Assembly (NCBI GenBank): GCA_051293835.1
Contig: JBPKMA010000004.1
Location: 1-64,000, forward strand
Reading direction: 5' to 3'
Origin: DATLZU01 sp051293835
Lineage (GTDB): Bacteria > Nitrospirota > Nitrospiria > Nitrospirales > Nitrospiraceae
DNA length: 64,000 nt
In this document: one piece after another, positions 44,272-53,537 of the stretch
Numbering within the stretch: the first letter of the stretch is position 1
Layout of the letters: every line of letters starts with the position of its first letter
Made by a program: the position numbers and the translations under genes
Notes under the pieces: model-generated
Seen by the model: only the letters and a program-made list of their open reading frames with translations
What the model was told of the DNA's origin: nothing
Database searches by the model: none

Positions 44272-44927
44272 GATGGGGGCCCCGATTCCAGATCAACGCG
44301 GGGACGCCGTGGCCAATGCGACCATACAAAATAGGCGAGAACGAGCAGGAGAAGCAACCCAATCACGCCATCGATCCGATGGAAGTGCTCACGCAACTGG
44401 TCCCACCGCTCACCCAGCTTCAGCCCGAGATAGGCCAAGGCGTAGCACCATGGCAAAGCGCCAACAAAGGTGAACACGACGAAACGGGTCACGTTCATGC
44501 GGGCCACGCCGGCCGGTAGCGAGATGAACGTCCGCACAACCGGCAACAGGCGGCTCAGCAACACCGCTGCTTCACCATATCGGGCGAACCAGCGATCGGC
44601 CAAGTCGAGATCCTTTCGTGAAATGAGCAGGTAGGGACCGTATCGCTCCACGAACGGCCGCCCCCCCCAGATGCCGACGTAGTACGCCGCAAGTGATCCC
44701 ACGACGTTGCCGATGGCGCCAGCCAGCGTCACGCCCAGCATGGAAAACCGGCCAGTCGAGGTGAGGTACCCGGAAAACGGCATGATGATCTCGCTCGGCA
44801 GCGGAATGCAGGCGCTCTCAATTGCCATGGTCAGAAGGATACCGGCGTAGCCGAACTTCGAGATCATCGCAATGATGAACTGGGTGAGTTCCGTGATGAG
44901 CTGTTCCATCCATAAGATCAACATGCC
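44265..44927 (-). CDS. DedA-family membrane protein
   Basis: The 220-aa protein has the DedA pattern: ESACIPLPSEIIMPFSGYL near residue 35, RYGEAAVLLSRLLPVVRTFISLPAG near 120 and GALPWCYALAYLG near 157, with four or five spans. DedA proteins are linked to lipid carrier recycling and membrane homeostasis. ATG 44927 is chosen because it lies just after the surE stop; ATG 44909 is close. Confidence 0.92.
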   Translation of the reverse strand, partial: GMLILWMEQLITELTQFIIAMISKFGYAGILLTMAIESACIPLPSEIIMPFSGYLTSTGRFSMLGVTLAGAIGNVVGSLAAYYVGIWGGRPFVERYGPYLLISRKDLDLADRWFARYGEAAVLLSRLLPVVRTFISLPAGVARMNVTRFVVFTFVGALPWCYALAYLGLKLGERWDQLREHFHRIDGVIGLLLLLVLAYFVWSHWPRRPRVDLESGPPSC

Positions 44928-44931
44928 CAGG

Positions 44932-45717
44932 TTACCGACGGCCTCGCGCGTGCCCCGTGGGCCTGACGCCTTCAATCAATTGCTCCCAACTCCGCAGTTG
45001 CTCCAGCACGCCGTAGTGCGTACTATCGAGATGGATCGGCGTGATCGAGACCATTCCTTGTCGGATCGCCTCGTGATCGGAATCCTTGTGCCGGTTCCAG
45101 GCGATGCGCGTGCCGGCAATCCAATAATATTTGCGCCCGTGCGGGTCGATTTTCTCGACGATCGGGTTCTCGAATCGTCGGCGGCTCAGACAGGTGACCC
45201 GCACCCCCTTAATGGCGTTTCGGGGACGGTCGGGAATGTTCACGTTGAGCATCGTCTCCTCCGGCAAACCGTGCTCGAGCGTCAACTGGGCGATCCGCTT
45301 GGCGTACCGCGCCCCAACCTCGAACCGGAATCGGTCGCCACCCTCCTGCGACACCGCGATCGACGGCACTCCGAGAATGGTACCCTCCAACGCCGCCGAG
45401 ACCGTTCCGGAATAGGTCACGTCGTCGCCGAGATTGACACCCTTGTTGATTCCGGAGATCACCAGATTCGGCGGCTTCGGCAGCACCACCTTGACCGCCA
45501 GATTCACGCAATCGGTCGGTGTCCCGTTCACCGCAAAGATCCGCTCACCCAGCGGGGTCAGCCGGAGGGGCTTGTGCAGCGTCAGGGCGTGTCCGACCGC
45601 CGTTCGCTCCCGATCGGGAGCGACAACCCACACGGTACCGAGCGCCCGCATCGCTTCGGCTAAGGCCTGTAGGCCAGGGGAGGCCACACCGTCGTCATTG
45701 GTCACCAGGATGTGCAT
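44932..45717 (-). CDS. surE: 5'/3'-nucleotidase SurE
   Basis: The 261-aa protein begins ILVTNDDGVASPGL with the metal-binding Asp pair. It has APDRERTAVGHALTLHKPLR, VNGTPTDCVNLA and SGINKGVNLGDDVTYSGTVSAA, all SurE landmarks. It removes phosphate from nucleoside monophosphates. ATG 45717 lacks a clear ribosome site; the frame continues upstream through a terminator hairpin, which is not coding. Confidence 0.95.
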   Translation of the reverse strand: MHILVTNDDGVASPGLQALAEAMRALGTVWVVAPDRERTAVGHALTLHKPLRLTPLGERIFAVNGTPTDCVNLAVKVVLPKPPNLVISGINKGVNLGDDVTYSGTVSAALEGTILGVPSIAVSQEGGDRFRFEVGARYAKRIAQLTLEHGLPEETMLNVNIPDRPRNAIKGVRVTCLSRRRFENPIVEKIDPHGRKYYWIAGTRIAWNRHKDSDHEAIRQGMVSITPIHLDSTHYGVLEQLRSWEQLIEGVRPTGHARGRR

Positions 45718-45734
45718 GGATAGCGCAAAGCAAT

Positions 45735-45757
45735 AAAAAAGCTGCACGAGGCAGCTT
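45735..45757 (-). terminator. Intrinsic terminator between tRNA-Pro and surE
   Basis: On the minus strand AAGCTGC (45757-45751) pairs with GCAGCTT (45745-45739), followed by a U-run (the A-run 45735-45740). It would end transcription coming from tRNA-Pro. The rest of 45758-45996 shows no gene. Confidence 0.7.
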
Positions 45758-45996
45758 CCGAGACGTTGATCCACCCGCACCATCACGATGATGGTGACAA
45801 GTAACCAGTGGGTCACACAAAGTGTAGTGATCTGAAGAACGACAATTCAAACAATTCGGTTGAGGGTTCTAGCCGCTCACGGCAATGTCAGCAGCCTGAT
45901 ACAGGGCGAGCGGGCTCCTGCACGCTGTAACGGAACCCTGAAAATGTTTCTTGCGGCCCCATCGGATTACCAGCACCGCACTTCGGCAGTGCAGGA

Positions 45997-46073
45997 TGGT
46001 CGGGGCGAGCCGATTTGAACGGCCGACCACTCGCACCCCAAACGAGTGCGCTACCGGGCTGCGCCACGCCCCG
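45997..46073 (-). tRNA. tRNA-Pro (GGG)
   Basis: The minus strand folds into a full 77-nt cloverleaf. The acceptor is CGGGGCG/CGCCCCG with a discriminator A and an encoded CCA (45997-45999). The D stem is GCGC/GCGC. The anticodon stem CTCGT/GCGAG encloses the loop TTGGGGT, whose anticodon is GGG. The T arm contains GTTCAAATC. No integrase or repeated tRNA 3' end is seen nearby. Confidence 0.95.
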
Positions 46074-46150
46074 ACCGTGCTTTTTCTGCTCGTTCTGCTC
46101 GATCGTCTGGGAACCGCTACCGTTCTCCGATCTCAGCGAAGACGAGGCGC

Positions 46151-46501
46151 TCAGCCAGAGTGCGACTCCAGGATGCGCAGGATCGCTTGGAGGTCCCCTC
46201 GTACTCGCTGAGCCAACTCCCTCGGCCTGATCTGTTTGTGCGCATGGCGGCTACGACGTGCCCAGTACCGCTTCACCCCAGCGATTGTATGGCCTTCTTC
46301 ATACAGCATGCGCTTGATTTCCAAAATCGTTTCGATATCGCGTTGGACATACAGCCGCTGGTTACCTCGACTCTTCTTGGGCCTAAGAAAGCTGAATTTG
46401 GTTTCCCAAAACCGCAACACATAGGCCGGAAGTTTCGTGATTTGGCTGACTTCTCCGATCTTGTAGAAAACCTTGCTCCCCAGTCTGGGTTCATTCCCCA
46501 T
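46151..46501 (-). CDS. MerR-family regulator
   Basis: The 116-aa protein has the MerR N-terminal winged helix: YKIGEVSQITKLPAYVLRFWE, then RGNQRLYVQRDIETILEIKR and EEGHTIAGVKRY. The C-terminal part is short, with no metal-binding cysteines. ATG 46501 has GAGGG ahead. It follows ihfA by 45 bp, a pairing found in many bacteria. Target genes are unknown. Confidence 0.9.
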   Translation of the reverse strand: MGNEPRLGSKVFYKIGEVSQITKLPAYVLRFWETKFSFLRPKKSRGNQRLYVQRDIETILEIKRMLYEEGHTIAGVKRYWARRSRHAHKQIRPRELAQRVRGDLQAILRILESHSG

Positions 46502-46546
46502 AACAACCCTCACGACTGGATCGCCGGCGTGTACGAAGAGATTGAT

Positions 46547-46822
46547 TTACGAATTGACGTACTTCTTGAACACCTGGCTGGGACGAAAAGTGACGACCCG
46601 GCGCGGCGTGATCCCGATCTCCTCCCCGGTTCGCGGATTACGACCTTTCCGTGCTCCCTTGCTGCGGACCACGAAATTCCCGAACCCCGCAATTTTGACC
46701 GATTCTCCTTTTTGCAAGACCGACTTGAGCAGGTTCAGGATGAGTTCGACGATGTCTGCGGCCTCGTTCTTGGACACTCCCACCTGTTTGTAGATCTCAT
46801 TGGCGATATCAGCCTTTCTCAT
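46547..46822 (-). CDS. ihfA: Integration host factor alpha / HU-family DNA-bending protein
   Basis: The 91-aa protein has the HU/IHF fold with the DNA-binding arm GRNPRTGEEIGITPRRVVTF and the core SVKIAGFGNFVVRSKGAR. The pattern favours IHF alpha over HU. ATG 46822 has GGAGGG ahead. IHF bends DNA and helps sigma-54 promoters, which may matter for the pilus genes. It is followed by merR. Confidence 0.92.
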   Translation of the reverse strand: MRKADIANEIYKQVGVSKNEAADIVELILNLLKSVLQKGESVKIAGFGNFVVRSKGARKGRNPRTGEEIGITPRRVVTFRPSQVFKKYVNS

Positions 46823-46905
46823 GCCGTCCCTCCTGACAGCCTGCCTGCACACTCGCCGCCGCCTCGCTCCGGCGACTCCCTGGGCTTTAATGAGATTTTT
46901 TTCAT

Positions 46906-46934
46906 AAATTACGTGAGGTTATCAGCCGTGTCAA
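46906..46934 (-). promoter_or_regulatory. Sigma-70 promoter of ihfA-merR
   Basis: On the minus strand TTGACA (46934-46929), a 17-bp spacer and TAATTT (46911-46906) lie about 80 bp upstream of ihfA, touching the end of cimA. Confidence 0.6.
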
Positions 46935-48622
46935 GGAGTTTTCTCAGACCTGGATGAGGTGCGTGGAATGTCGGTCCCGCGGGAGCGTTCCTTCTGGAGC
47001 AACTTGTATTCGATGCTGTCGGCCAAGGCCTGCCAACTCGCTTCCATAATATTGTCCGACACCCCGACTGTCCCCCATTTGTCTTTATGGTCGCCCGACT
47101 CAATCAGCACCCGCACTTTCGACTCGGTGCCTTTATTGGCCGCGAGGACACGAACCTTGTAATCCAGCAGCCTGACCTCACGAAGCTGGGGATAGAATTT
47201 CTCCAGTGCCTTGCGAAGCGCATGGTCCAGCGCGTTCACCGGGCCAGCCCCCACCGCGGCCGTGTGTTCGATCGCCTCGCCGACCTTGACCATCACGGTC
47301 GCCTCCGAGACCGGCGCGCCGTTTTCGTCTTTCTTTTCCACGATGACCCGGAACCCAAGCAGATGGAACGACGGCGTGTGGGTGCCCATCGCTTTGCGCA
47401 TAAGCAGTTCGAAAGATCCCTCGGCTCCTTCAAACTGATAGCCCTGACTCTCGCGCTCCTTGAGCGTATTGACCAATTCTTGCAGCTTCTGATGATCCTT
47501 GCTTAGCTTGATTCCATACGCCTCTACTTTCTCCAGCAGACCGCTGCGGCCAGCGTAATCGGAGACCAGCACGCGCTGGCGATTTCCAACTCGCTCGGGG
47601 ATGACATGCTCGTAGGTGGCGGGATTCTTGAGAACCGCGTGGATGTGCACGCCGCCCTTGTGTGCGAAAGCCGAATCCCCAACATACGGTTGATGCTTGT
47701 TGGGCATGAGGTTCGCGATCTCGGTCACGAATCCGGACACCTGCTTGAGATGTGCAAGGCGTTCGCCGAGCACCGGCCGGCCCATCTTCAGCTCCAGATT
47801 CGGCACGATCGAGCAGAGATTGGCGTTGCCGCACCGTTCGCCAATGCCGTTGATCGTCCCCTGCACCTGAACGATGCCGGTTTCGACCGCCACCAGCGAG
47901 TTAGCGACGGCCATCTCGCAGTCGTTGTGGGCGTGAATGCCCAGCGGCACAGCGAACTCCCGACGCACCGCCTCGCAGATCCTGCGGACTTCCCACGGCA
48001 TAGTCCCGCCGTTCGTGTCGCACAGGATGATCCGCTCCGCTCCCGCGTCCACGGCCCTCCGCAGCGTCTCCAGCGCATAGTCCGGATGGGCCTTGTATCC
48101 GTCGAAAAAATGCTCCGCATCGTAGAAGACCCTCCGCCCTTTGGAACGGAGATAGTGGATAGAATCGCCGATGATCTCGAGATTTTTCGCCAAGGAAATC
48201 CCCAGGGCATCCGTCACATGCAGGTCCCAGCTCTTGCCGAAAATCGTGATCGTCGACGTCTCCGAGGCGAGCAACGCCTGAATGTTGGGGTCCTTCTGAA
48301 CCGGATTGCTGGCCTTGCGCGTCGAGCCGAAAGCGACGATCGTCGCATGCCGCAGCGGAATGGTCTTGATGATCCGGAAAAACTCGATGTCCTTGGGATT
48401 GGCGCCCGGCCACCCGCCTTCGATGTACTGCACGCCCAACTCGTCCAGCTTCTGCGCCACGCGGACCTTGTCCTCGACTGAGAAACTCACATCCTCGGCC
48501 TGTGCACCATCGCGCAGGGTCGTGTCGTAGATCTCCAACGAAGGCAAGAGGCTGGCGGGGCGAGACGCGGAAGCATTCTCGCTTCTCGTCCTTCGCTTCA
48601 CGCCCTTTTGCTTGCGCATCAT
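46931..48622 (-). CDS. cimA: (R)-citramalate synthase CimA
   Basis: The 563-aa protein is an alpha-isopropylmalate synthase-type TIM barrel (YDTTLRDGAQAEDVSFS at residue 31, LGIHAHNDCEMAVANS and NGIGERCGNANLCS). A C-terminal LeuA-type regulatory domain follows (VNALDHALRKALEKFYP). The TTLRDGAQ start and overall form match CimA, which condenses pyruvate and acetyl-CoA for threonine-independent isoleucine synthesis. It overlaps the lysC stop (ATGA). Confidence 0.92.
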   Translation of the reverse strand: MMRKQKGVKRRTRSENASASRPASLLPSLEIYDTTLRDGAQAEDVSFSVEDKVRVAQKLDELGVQYIEGGWPGANPKDIEFFRIIKTIPLRHATIVAFGSTRKASNPVQKDPNIQALLASETSTITIFGKSWDLHVTDALGISLAKNLEIIGDSIHYLRSKGRRVFYDAEHFFDGYKAHPDYALETLRRAVDAGAERIILCDTNGGTMPWEVRRICEAVRREFAVPLGIHAHNDCEMAVANSLVAVETGIVQVQGTINGIGERCGNANLCSIVPNLELKMGRPVLGERLAHLKQVSGFVTEIANLMPNKHQPYVGDSAFAHKGGVHIHAVLKNPATYEHVIPERVGNRQRVLVSDYAGRSGLLEKVEAYGIKLSKDHQKLQELVNTLKERESQGYQFEGAEGSFELLMRKAMGTHTPSFHLLGFRVIVEKKDENGAPVSEATVMVKVGEAIEHTAAVGAGPVNALDHALRKALEKFYPQLREVRLLDYKVRVLAANKGTESKVRVLIESGDHKDKWGTVGVSDNIMEASWQALADSIEYKLLQKERSRGTDIPRTSSRSEKTP

Positions 48623-49842
48623 GATGGCACCCGATCCAATCCGAAGGCGGTATGCAGAGCCCGCATAGCGAGCTCGAGATATTTTTCATCGATCACGCAG
48701 GAGATCTTGATCTCCGAGGTGCTGATCATCATGATGTTCACGCCTTCCCGAGACAACACCTCGAACATCTTGGCCGCAACGCCGGAATGCGATCGCATCC
48801 CCACGCCCACGAGCGACACCTTGGCAATGGCCTCTGTCACAGCCACTGACTTGGCGTCGATCTCCTTCGCCACGCGCTGCACAAGGCTGACCGCTTTCCG
48901 CAGATCGGCCCGTGGCACGGTGAACGAAATGTCCGTCAGCGAAGCCTGGCTCACGTTTTGGATGATCATGTCGACCACGATGTTGGCTTCCGCCACCGGC
49001 CCAAAAATGCGCGCCGCGATGCCCGGCTTGTCGGGGACTCCGACGATCGTGATCTTCGCCTGATTGCGATCACCGGTGACCCCGGCGACCACCACGCTTT
49101 CCATATCCGCATCTTCAGTCGTCACGAGCGTTCCCTTTCCTTCGGTAAAACTGGAACGAACCTCGATCGGCACCCCGTACTTCGCGGCGAACTCGACCGA
49201 CCGGCTTTGCAAAACCTTTGCGCCCAGGCTCGCCAGTTCCAGCATCTCCTCGTATGAGATCTTGTCGATACGTCTGGCGGCCGGCACGATGTTCGGATCC
49301 GCGGTGTAGACGCCATCAACATCGGTGAAGATAATGCACCGCTCAGCTTTGAGCGCGGCGGCTAAAGCGACTGCCGTCAGATCCGATCCGCCCCGCCCCA
49401 ACGTGGTCACATCGGACTGTTCATTGATCCCCTGAAACCCCGCCACGACCGGGATGACGCCTTCCGCCAGCGCGGCTCTGATCCGTTCAGCCGTCACCCG
49501 GGCGATACGGGCCTTGGTATGGGAGCTGTTGGTCAGAATCCCGACCTGCCGGCCGGTAAAGGATCGGGCGTTGAGCCCTCGCCCCCGCAGGTCCATCGCC
49601 AACAGCGCAATCGTCACCCGTTCCCCGGTGGACAGGAGCATATCCAACTCGCGCTCGTCCGGCGAGGGTGTGACTTCGTGCGCCAACCGGAGAAGCCGAT
49701 CGGTTTCTCCGCTCATCGCGGAGAGGACCACGACGATCTGGTGTCCGTCCCGGTGATCCCGGGCGACACGGTCGGCGACTCGGTGGATCCGCTCGATGCT
49801 CCCTACCGACGTGCCGCCGTATTTTTGGACGATCAGCGCCAT
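48619..49842 (-). CDS. lysC: Aspartate kinase
   Basis: The 407-aa protein begins LIVQKYGGTSVGS and has the kinase core (GRGGSDLTAVALAAAL, then TDVDGVYTADPNIVP). Two ACT domains end it (ITIVGVPDKPGIAARIFG and VSLVGVGMRSHSGVAAKMF). It makes aspartyl phosphate for the lysine and threonine pathways and is probably feedback-regulated through the ACT domains. It starts nine bases after apgM. Confidence 0.96.
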   Translation of the reverse strand: MALIVQKYGGTSVGSIERIHRVADRVARDHRDGHQIVVVLSAMSGETDRLLRLAHEVTPSPDERELDMLLSTGERVTIALLAMDLRGRGLNARSFTGRQVGILTNSSHTKARIARVTAERIRAALAEGVIPVVAGFQGINEQSDVTTLGRGGSDLTAVALAAALKAERCIIFTDVDGVYTADPNIVPAARRIDKISYEEMLELASLGAKVLQSRSVEFAAKYGVPIEVRSSFTEGKGTLVTTEDADMESVVVAGVTGDRNQAKITIVGVPDKPGIAARIFGPVAEANIVVDMIIQNVSQASLTDISFTVPRADLRKAVSLVQRVAKEIDAKSVAVTEAIAKVSLVGVGMRSHSGVAAKMFEVLSREGVNIMMISTSEIKISCVIDEKYLELAMRALHTAFGLDRVPS

Positions 49843-49851
49843 GCCCCGTCT

Positions 49852-51096
49852 CTATCCGCGCGGGAACAGCTTGGTGATCAGCTTGGTGGCTTCCCGCAGA
49901 GGCACGTCGCTCGATTTGGCATCCATTTCGCTGAATCGCCGCGAGCTGGGGGTAATCTTTTGCGCCGGCCCTTCTGCGAACACATACAGCGCCAGCGGGG
50001 ACTGCGTTTTGTTGTTCCCCGCCACCGCATGGTCTGAGACGAGCAATACTCGGTAGGCCCCCCATTGCGGGAGCCTACTCACCACGGCCCCCACGACGTG
50101 CTTGTCAAACTCCTCGATCACCCGCAGCTTGGCTTTGGGATCGCCGCCGTACAGGATTTCGTCGGGCAACGCCACGTGCACATACACGAGGTCCCGGCGG
50201 GCCAGCTCGCGAAGCGCCGCTTCACCCACCGTCGTCAATGCAGGGCCGTCGGCTCCGCTTAAAACCACCGGTTCCACCGCCTCCAAACCGGCGCAGATCC
50301 CGATTCCCCGATGTAGGTCGCTGGAGGCGACGACGGCGCCTGTGACCCCAAAGCGCTCCCTCAAGCTCGGCCAAGCGTGCGGACGTCCGGGTCCCCACAA
50401 CCATAAACAGTTGGCCGGCTTCAGCCCCGCTTCCCGCCGATCCTCGTTGATGGGATGATCTCGGAGGATAATGAGAGCAGCCTCCATCAGCTTTCGCAAA
50501 ATATCCGCTCCGTCGCCGGTCGGCAAACACTCGGCGATCTGGCGCCCGACCGCTTGGCGTGGATCCACACACGTGGAGCGGGCCTTGCCTCCGACCCACA
50601 CCATCAGATGCCGATGCCCAATGCCTGGGTAAAACTGAATCGTTTCGGAACCGAGCTGCTCGTTGACCGCATCGATGAGCTCGCGCGCTTGCTCCGTGTC
50701 GATGTAGCCGGCGGTCGGGTCATCCAGGATCACGTGCGGGCCGAACTTCTTGACATCCATCGTCGGTTTCCCCCCCTGGACAGCTTCCGCGCGCAACGTC
50801 ACCATGGTGCAACGGAACACGACATCATGCTCGCCGACGGTCACACCGAGACTGGCCGCCTCCAGCGGCGCCGGCCCAGGATAGTATTTACGCGGGTCAT
50901 AACCAAGGATCGACACACCTGTCACATCGCTACCCGCCAGCGTCCCGTCGGACGGAACAGCTGCCAGTCCCAACTCTCCCTCCTGGACCAACCGGTCCAT
51001 GTTCGGAGTGGAAGCCGCCTGGAGTGGGGTTTTCCCGCCCAGTTCCGGGTAGGGCTCGTCATTCATTCCGCTTGCGTGGAGAATCACGTATTTCAT
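49852..51096 (-). CDS. ApgM-like phosphoglycerate mutase family protein, possible homoserine kinase
   Basis: The 414-aa protein belongs to the archaeal-type cofactor-independent phosphoglycerate mutase (metalloenzyme) family: ELGGKTPLQAASTPNMDRL, SILGYDPRKYYPGPAPLEAAS and LLVSDHAVAGNNKTQSPLALY. Some usual active-site positions differ: the GDGMAD start reads ASGMND and the SAG loop reads TAGYID. It lies between thrC and lysC, with hom and alaC next, and no thrB is seen. Related proteins in such operons have been proposed as alternative homoserine kinases. That role is inferred here from context. Length is normal. Confidence 0.85.
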   Translation of the reverse strand: MKYVILHASGMNDEPYPELGGKTPLQAASTPNMDRLVQEGELGLAAVPSDGTLAGSDVTGVSILGYDPRKYYPGPAPLEAASLGVTVGEHDVVFRCTMVTLRAEAVQGGKPTMDVKKFGPHVILDDPTAGYIDTEQARELIDAVNEQLGSETIQFYPGIGHRHLMVWVGGKARSTCVDPRQAVGRQIAECLPTGDGADILRKLMEAALIILRDHPINEDRREAGLKPANCLWLWGPGRPHAWPSLRERFGVTGAVVASSDLHRGIGICAGLEAVEPVVLSGADGPALTTVGEAALRELARRDLVYVHVALPDEILYGGDPKAKLRVIEEFDKHVVGAVVSRLPQWGAYRVLLVSDHAVAGNNKTQSPLALYVFAEGPAQKITPSSRRFSEMDAKSSDVPLREATKLITKLFPRG

Positions 51097-51111
51097 GGCA
51101 CATCCGTCGAG

Positions 51112-52170
51112 CTAGACTTTCAAGAGACGGGCTACGTCCTCGCGGCTGGCTTTCACCGTCAGCGGTTGCCTGGATACGCCGATCGCTGTATCAGCGTCTT
51201 TCAACCCGTGGCCGGTCAACGTACACACCACCGTGTCACCTTCCCGCAACGCACCAGCCCGGCTCAGCTTGATGACACCGGCCACCGAAGCAGCCGAAGC
51301 CGGTTCGCAAAAGATGCCCGCTTCCGCCGCAATCAGCGAATAGGCATGCAGGATTTCCTCATCGGTGACCATGTCGATCAGCCCGGAGGATTCTCGCACC
51401 GCCTCGAGCGCTGCAGCCCAACTAGCTGGATTGCCGATCCGTATGGCGGTCGCAATCGTCCGTGGCTCCTCCACCACCCGGCCGAGGACGATCGGCGCAG
51501 CTCCTGCCGCCTGAAACCCGATCATGCGCGGGAGACGGGTGCATTGGTTGGCTGCGCGATACTCCTTATAGCCGCGCCAATAGGCGGTGATGTTGCCGGC
51601 GTTGCCCACCGGCAAGACATGGACGCTCGGCGCATCGCCGAGTTGGTCGCAGACCTCCATCGCGGCCGTTTTTTGTCCCTCGATTCGAAAAGGATTGATC
51701 GAATTCACCAGTTCGATCTTGTAGGCGGCAGCCAGTTCCTTGACGATGGCCAGCGCCTGGTCGAAGTTGCCTTCGATCTGAATCACTGTCGCCTGATGCA
51801 TCAGGGCTTGAGAAAGCTTGCCGAGCGCAATTTTGCCAGCCGGAATCAAAACGTAAACCGCCAAGCCCGCGCAAGCGCCATAGGCGGCAGCCGAGGCCGA
51901 GGTGTTGCCTGTAGAGGCACAGATCACCGCCTGGGCTCCGGCTTCCATGGCCTTGGAGATCGCCATCGTCATCCCGCGGTCTTTGAACGACCCGGTCGGA
52001 TTGGCCCCTTCGAACTTCAGATACAGTTCGACGCCGGGTGCGATCTTTTTCCCTAAGCGCGCAGCGTGGATGAGGGGTGTATTGCCCTCGCCCAAGGTCA
52101 CCACCGGCGTCTGCTCGGACACCGGGAGGAACTTGCGATACTCGTTGATGATGCCGCTCCAGCGTGTCAT
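51112..52170 (-). CDS. thrC: Threonine synthase
   Basis: The 352-aa PLP enzyme has the lysine motif NPTGSFKDRGMTMA near residue 57, GEGNTPL near 27, CASTGNTSASAAAYG and LPVGNAGNITAYWRG. It turns O-phosphohomoserine into threonine. It is the short form typical of many bacteria. It lies 50 bp after hom and 15 bp before the ApgM-like gene. Confidence 0.95.
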   Translation of the reverse strand: MTRWSGIINEYRKFLPVSEQTPVVTLGEGNTPLIHAARLGKKIAPGVELYLKFEGANPTGSFKDRGMTMAISKAMEAGAQAVICASTGNTSASAAAYGACAGLAVYVLIPAGKIALGKLSQALMHQATVIQIEGNFDQALAIVKELAAAYKIELVNSINPFRIEGQKTAAMEVCDQLGDAPSVHVLPVGNAGNITAYWRGYKEYRAANQCTRLPRMIGFQAAGAAPIVLGRVVEEPRTIATAIRIGNPASWAAALEAVRESSGLIDMVTDEEILHAYSLIAAEAGIFCEPASAASVAGVIKLSRAGALREGDTVVCTLTGHGLKDADTAIGVSRQPLTVKASREDVARLLKV

Positions 52171-52220
52171 GGGAAAGACAGCCGGTCAGTGACCGCATCG
52201 GACCCGGCGGGACGCATGCC

Positions 52221-53537
52221 TCATTCGTCCTGCCCCTCGACGCGGATCAAGGTGGTGGGTTGGGAGATGAACGCCATCTGATCAATCTCGCGGAGGGCGG
52301 CCTGTACGTCTCGCTCGGTTGCCATGTGCGTCATGATCACGACCGGCACCGTTTGCCCCTCCTTGCGGCCCTGTTGCAGCACGGATGAAATACTGATGCC
52401 ATACCGTCCCAGGACTCCTGAAATCTGCGATAAGACTCCGGGCTTGTCGAGCACCATAAATCGCATGTAGTACAAGGAGCGGATCTCATCGATCGGACGA
52501 ACGCGGAGCGGCCGGCGCTGATCCGGCCGGAAAGACGCCGGGGGCACCCGGCCGCCTGCGCCCACAAGCAGATTGCGGGCGATCGCGACGACATCGCTCA
52601 CAACCGCGCTGCCAGTCGGCAACGATCCGGCGCCCCGGCCGTAGAGGACGACATCGCCGACTGCTTCCCCAATCAACTGGATCGCGTTGTAGACTCCGTC
52701 CACCTGCGCGAGAGGGGAAGTCGAAGGGATCATCGTCGGATGAACGCGGGCCTCGATCTCCCCGTCCAAAAATTTCGCAATGGCAAGCAGCTTGATCGCA
52801 AACCCGAACTCCTTCGCATAGGCGATATCCAGCGGTGCCAGCTTGGTGATGCCTTCCGTATAAATATCCTTGAAGTTGACCGGCGTCCCATAGGCCAGGC
52901 TGACCATAATGGCCAGCTTGTGCGCCGAGTCGATGCCGGCTACATCGAACGTTGGGTCCGCCTCGGCATAGCCGGCCCGCTTGGCTTCTTCGAGCACCTC
53001 GGCGAAACCGTGTCCCTCCTTGGTCATGCGGCTCAGAATGTAATTGGACGTCCCGTTGATGATGCCATAGACCGAGAGAATCGTATCGGCGGCCAGTCCT
53101 TCGACCAACGCACGGATGACCGGGATCCCTCCGCCGACGCTGGCTTCAAAACCCAGATCGACCCGATACCTGGCCGCCGCCTCGAAAATCTCCTCACCGT
53201 GGACGGCCAGCAAGGCCTTGTTCGCCGTGACCACCGCCTTCCCCTTCGCCATCGCATCAAGGATCACTCGCTTGGCCACATCAGAGCCGCCGATCAATTC
53301 GATGACGATGTCGACCGCAGGATCGTCGATGACCTGTTTCGCATCGGTCGTCAGCACGCCGCCCGGCAACGCAACGCCACGGTCCCGCGTGATGTCGAGG
53401 TCCGCGATGCGCACCAACTCGATCGGCACGCCAACCCGCCGCTGGATGAGCGCAGCATGACCCATGAGGACTCTGACCACCCCCGTTCCGACCGTGCCGA
53501 ATCCGATTAAGCCGACCCCGATACGCGACCTCATCAC
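52221..53537 (-). CDS. hom: Homoserine dehydrogenase
   Basis: The 438-aa protein has the NAD(P) motif GLIGFGTVGTGVV at its start, VVTANKALLAVHG, GGGIPVIRAL and NGTSNYILSRM, as in homoserine dehydrogenases. A C-terminal ACT domain (YYMRFMVLDKPGVLSQIS) points to threonine feedback. It overlaps alaC by four bases. Confidence 0.96.
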   Translation of the reverse strand: MMRSRIGVGLIGFGTVGTGVVRVLMGHAALIQRRVGVPIELVRIADLDITRDRGVALPGGVLTTDAKQVIDDPAVDIVIELIGGSDVAKRVILDAMAKGKAVVTANKALLAVHGEEIFEAAARYRVDLGFEASVGGGIPVIRALVEGLAADTILSVYGIINGTSNYILSRMTKEGHGFAEVLEEAKRAGYAEADPTFDVAGIDSAHKLAIMVSLAYGTPVNFKDIYTEGITKLAPLDIAYAKEFGFAIKLLAIAKFLDGEIEARVHPTMIPSTSPLAQVDGVYNAIQLIGEAVGDVVLYGRGAGSLPTGSAVVSDVVAIARNLLVGAGGRVPPASFRPDQRRPLRVRPIDEIRSLYYMRFMVLDKPGVLSQISGVLGRYGISISSVLQQGRKEGQTVPVVIMTHMATERDVQAALREIDQMAFISQPTTLIRVEGQDE

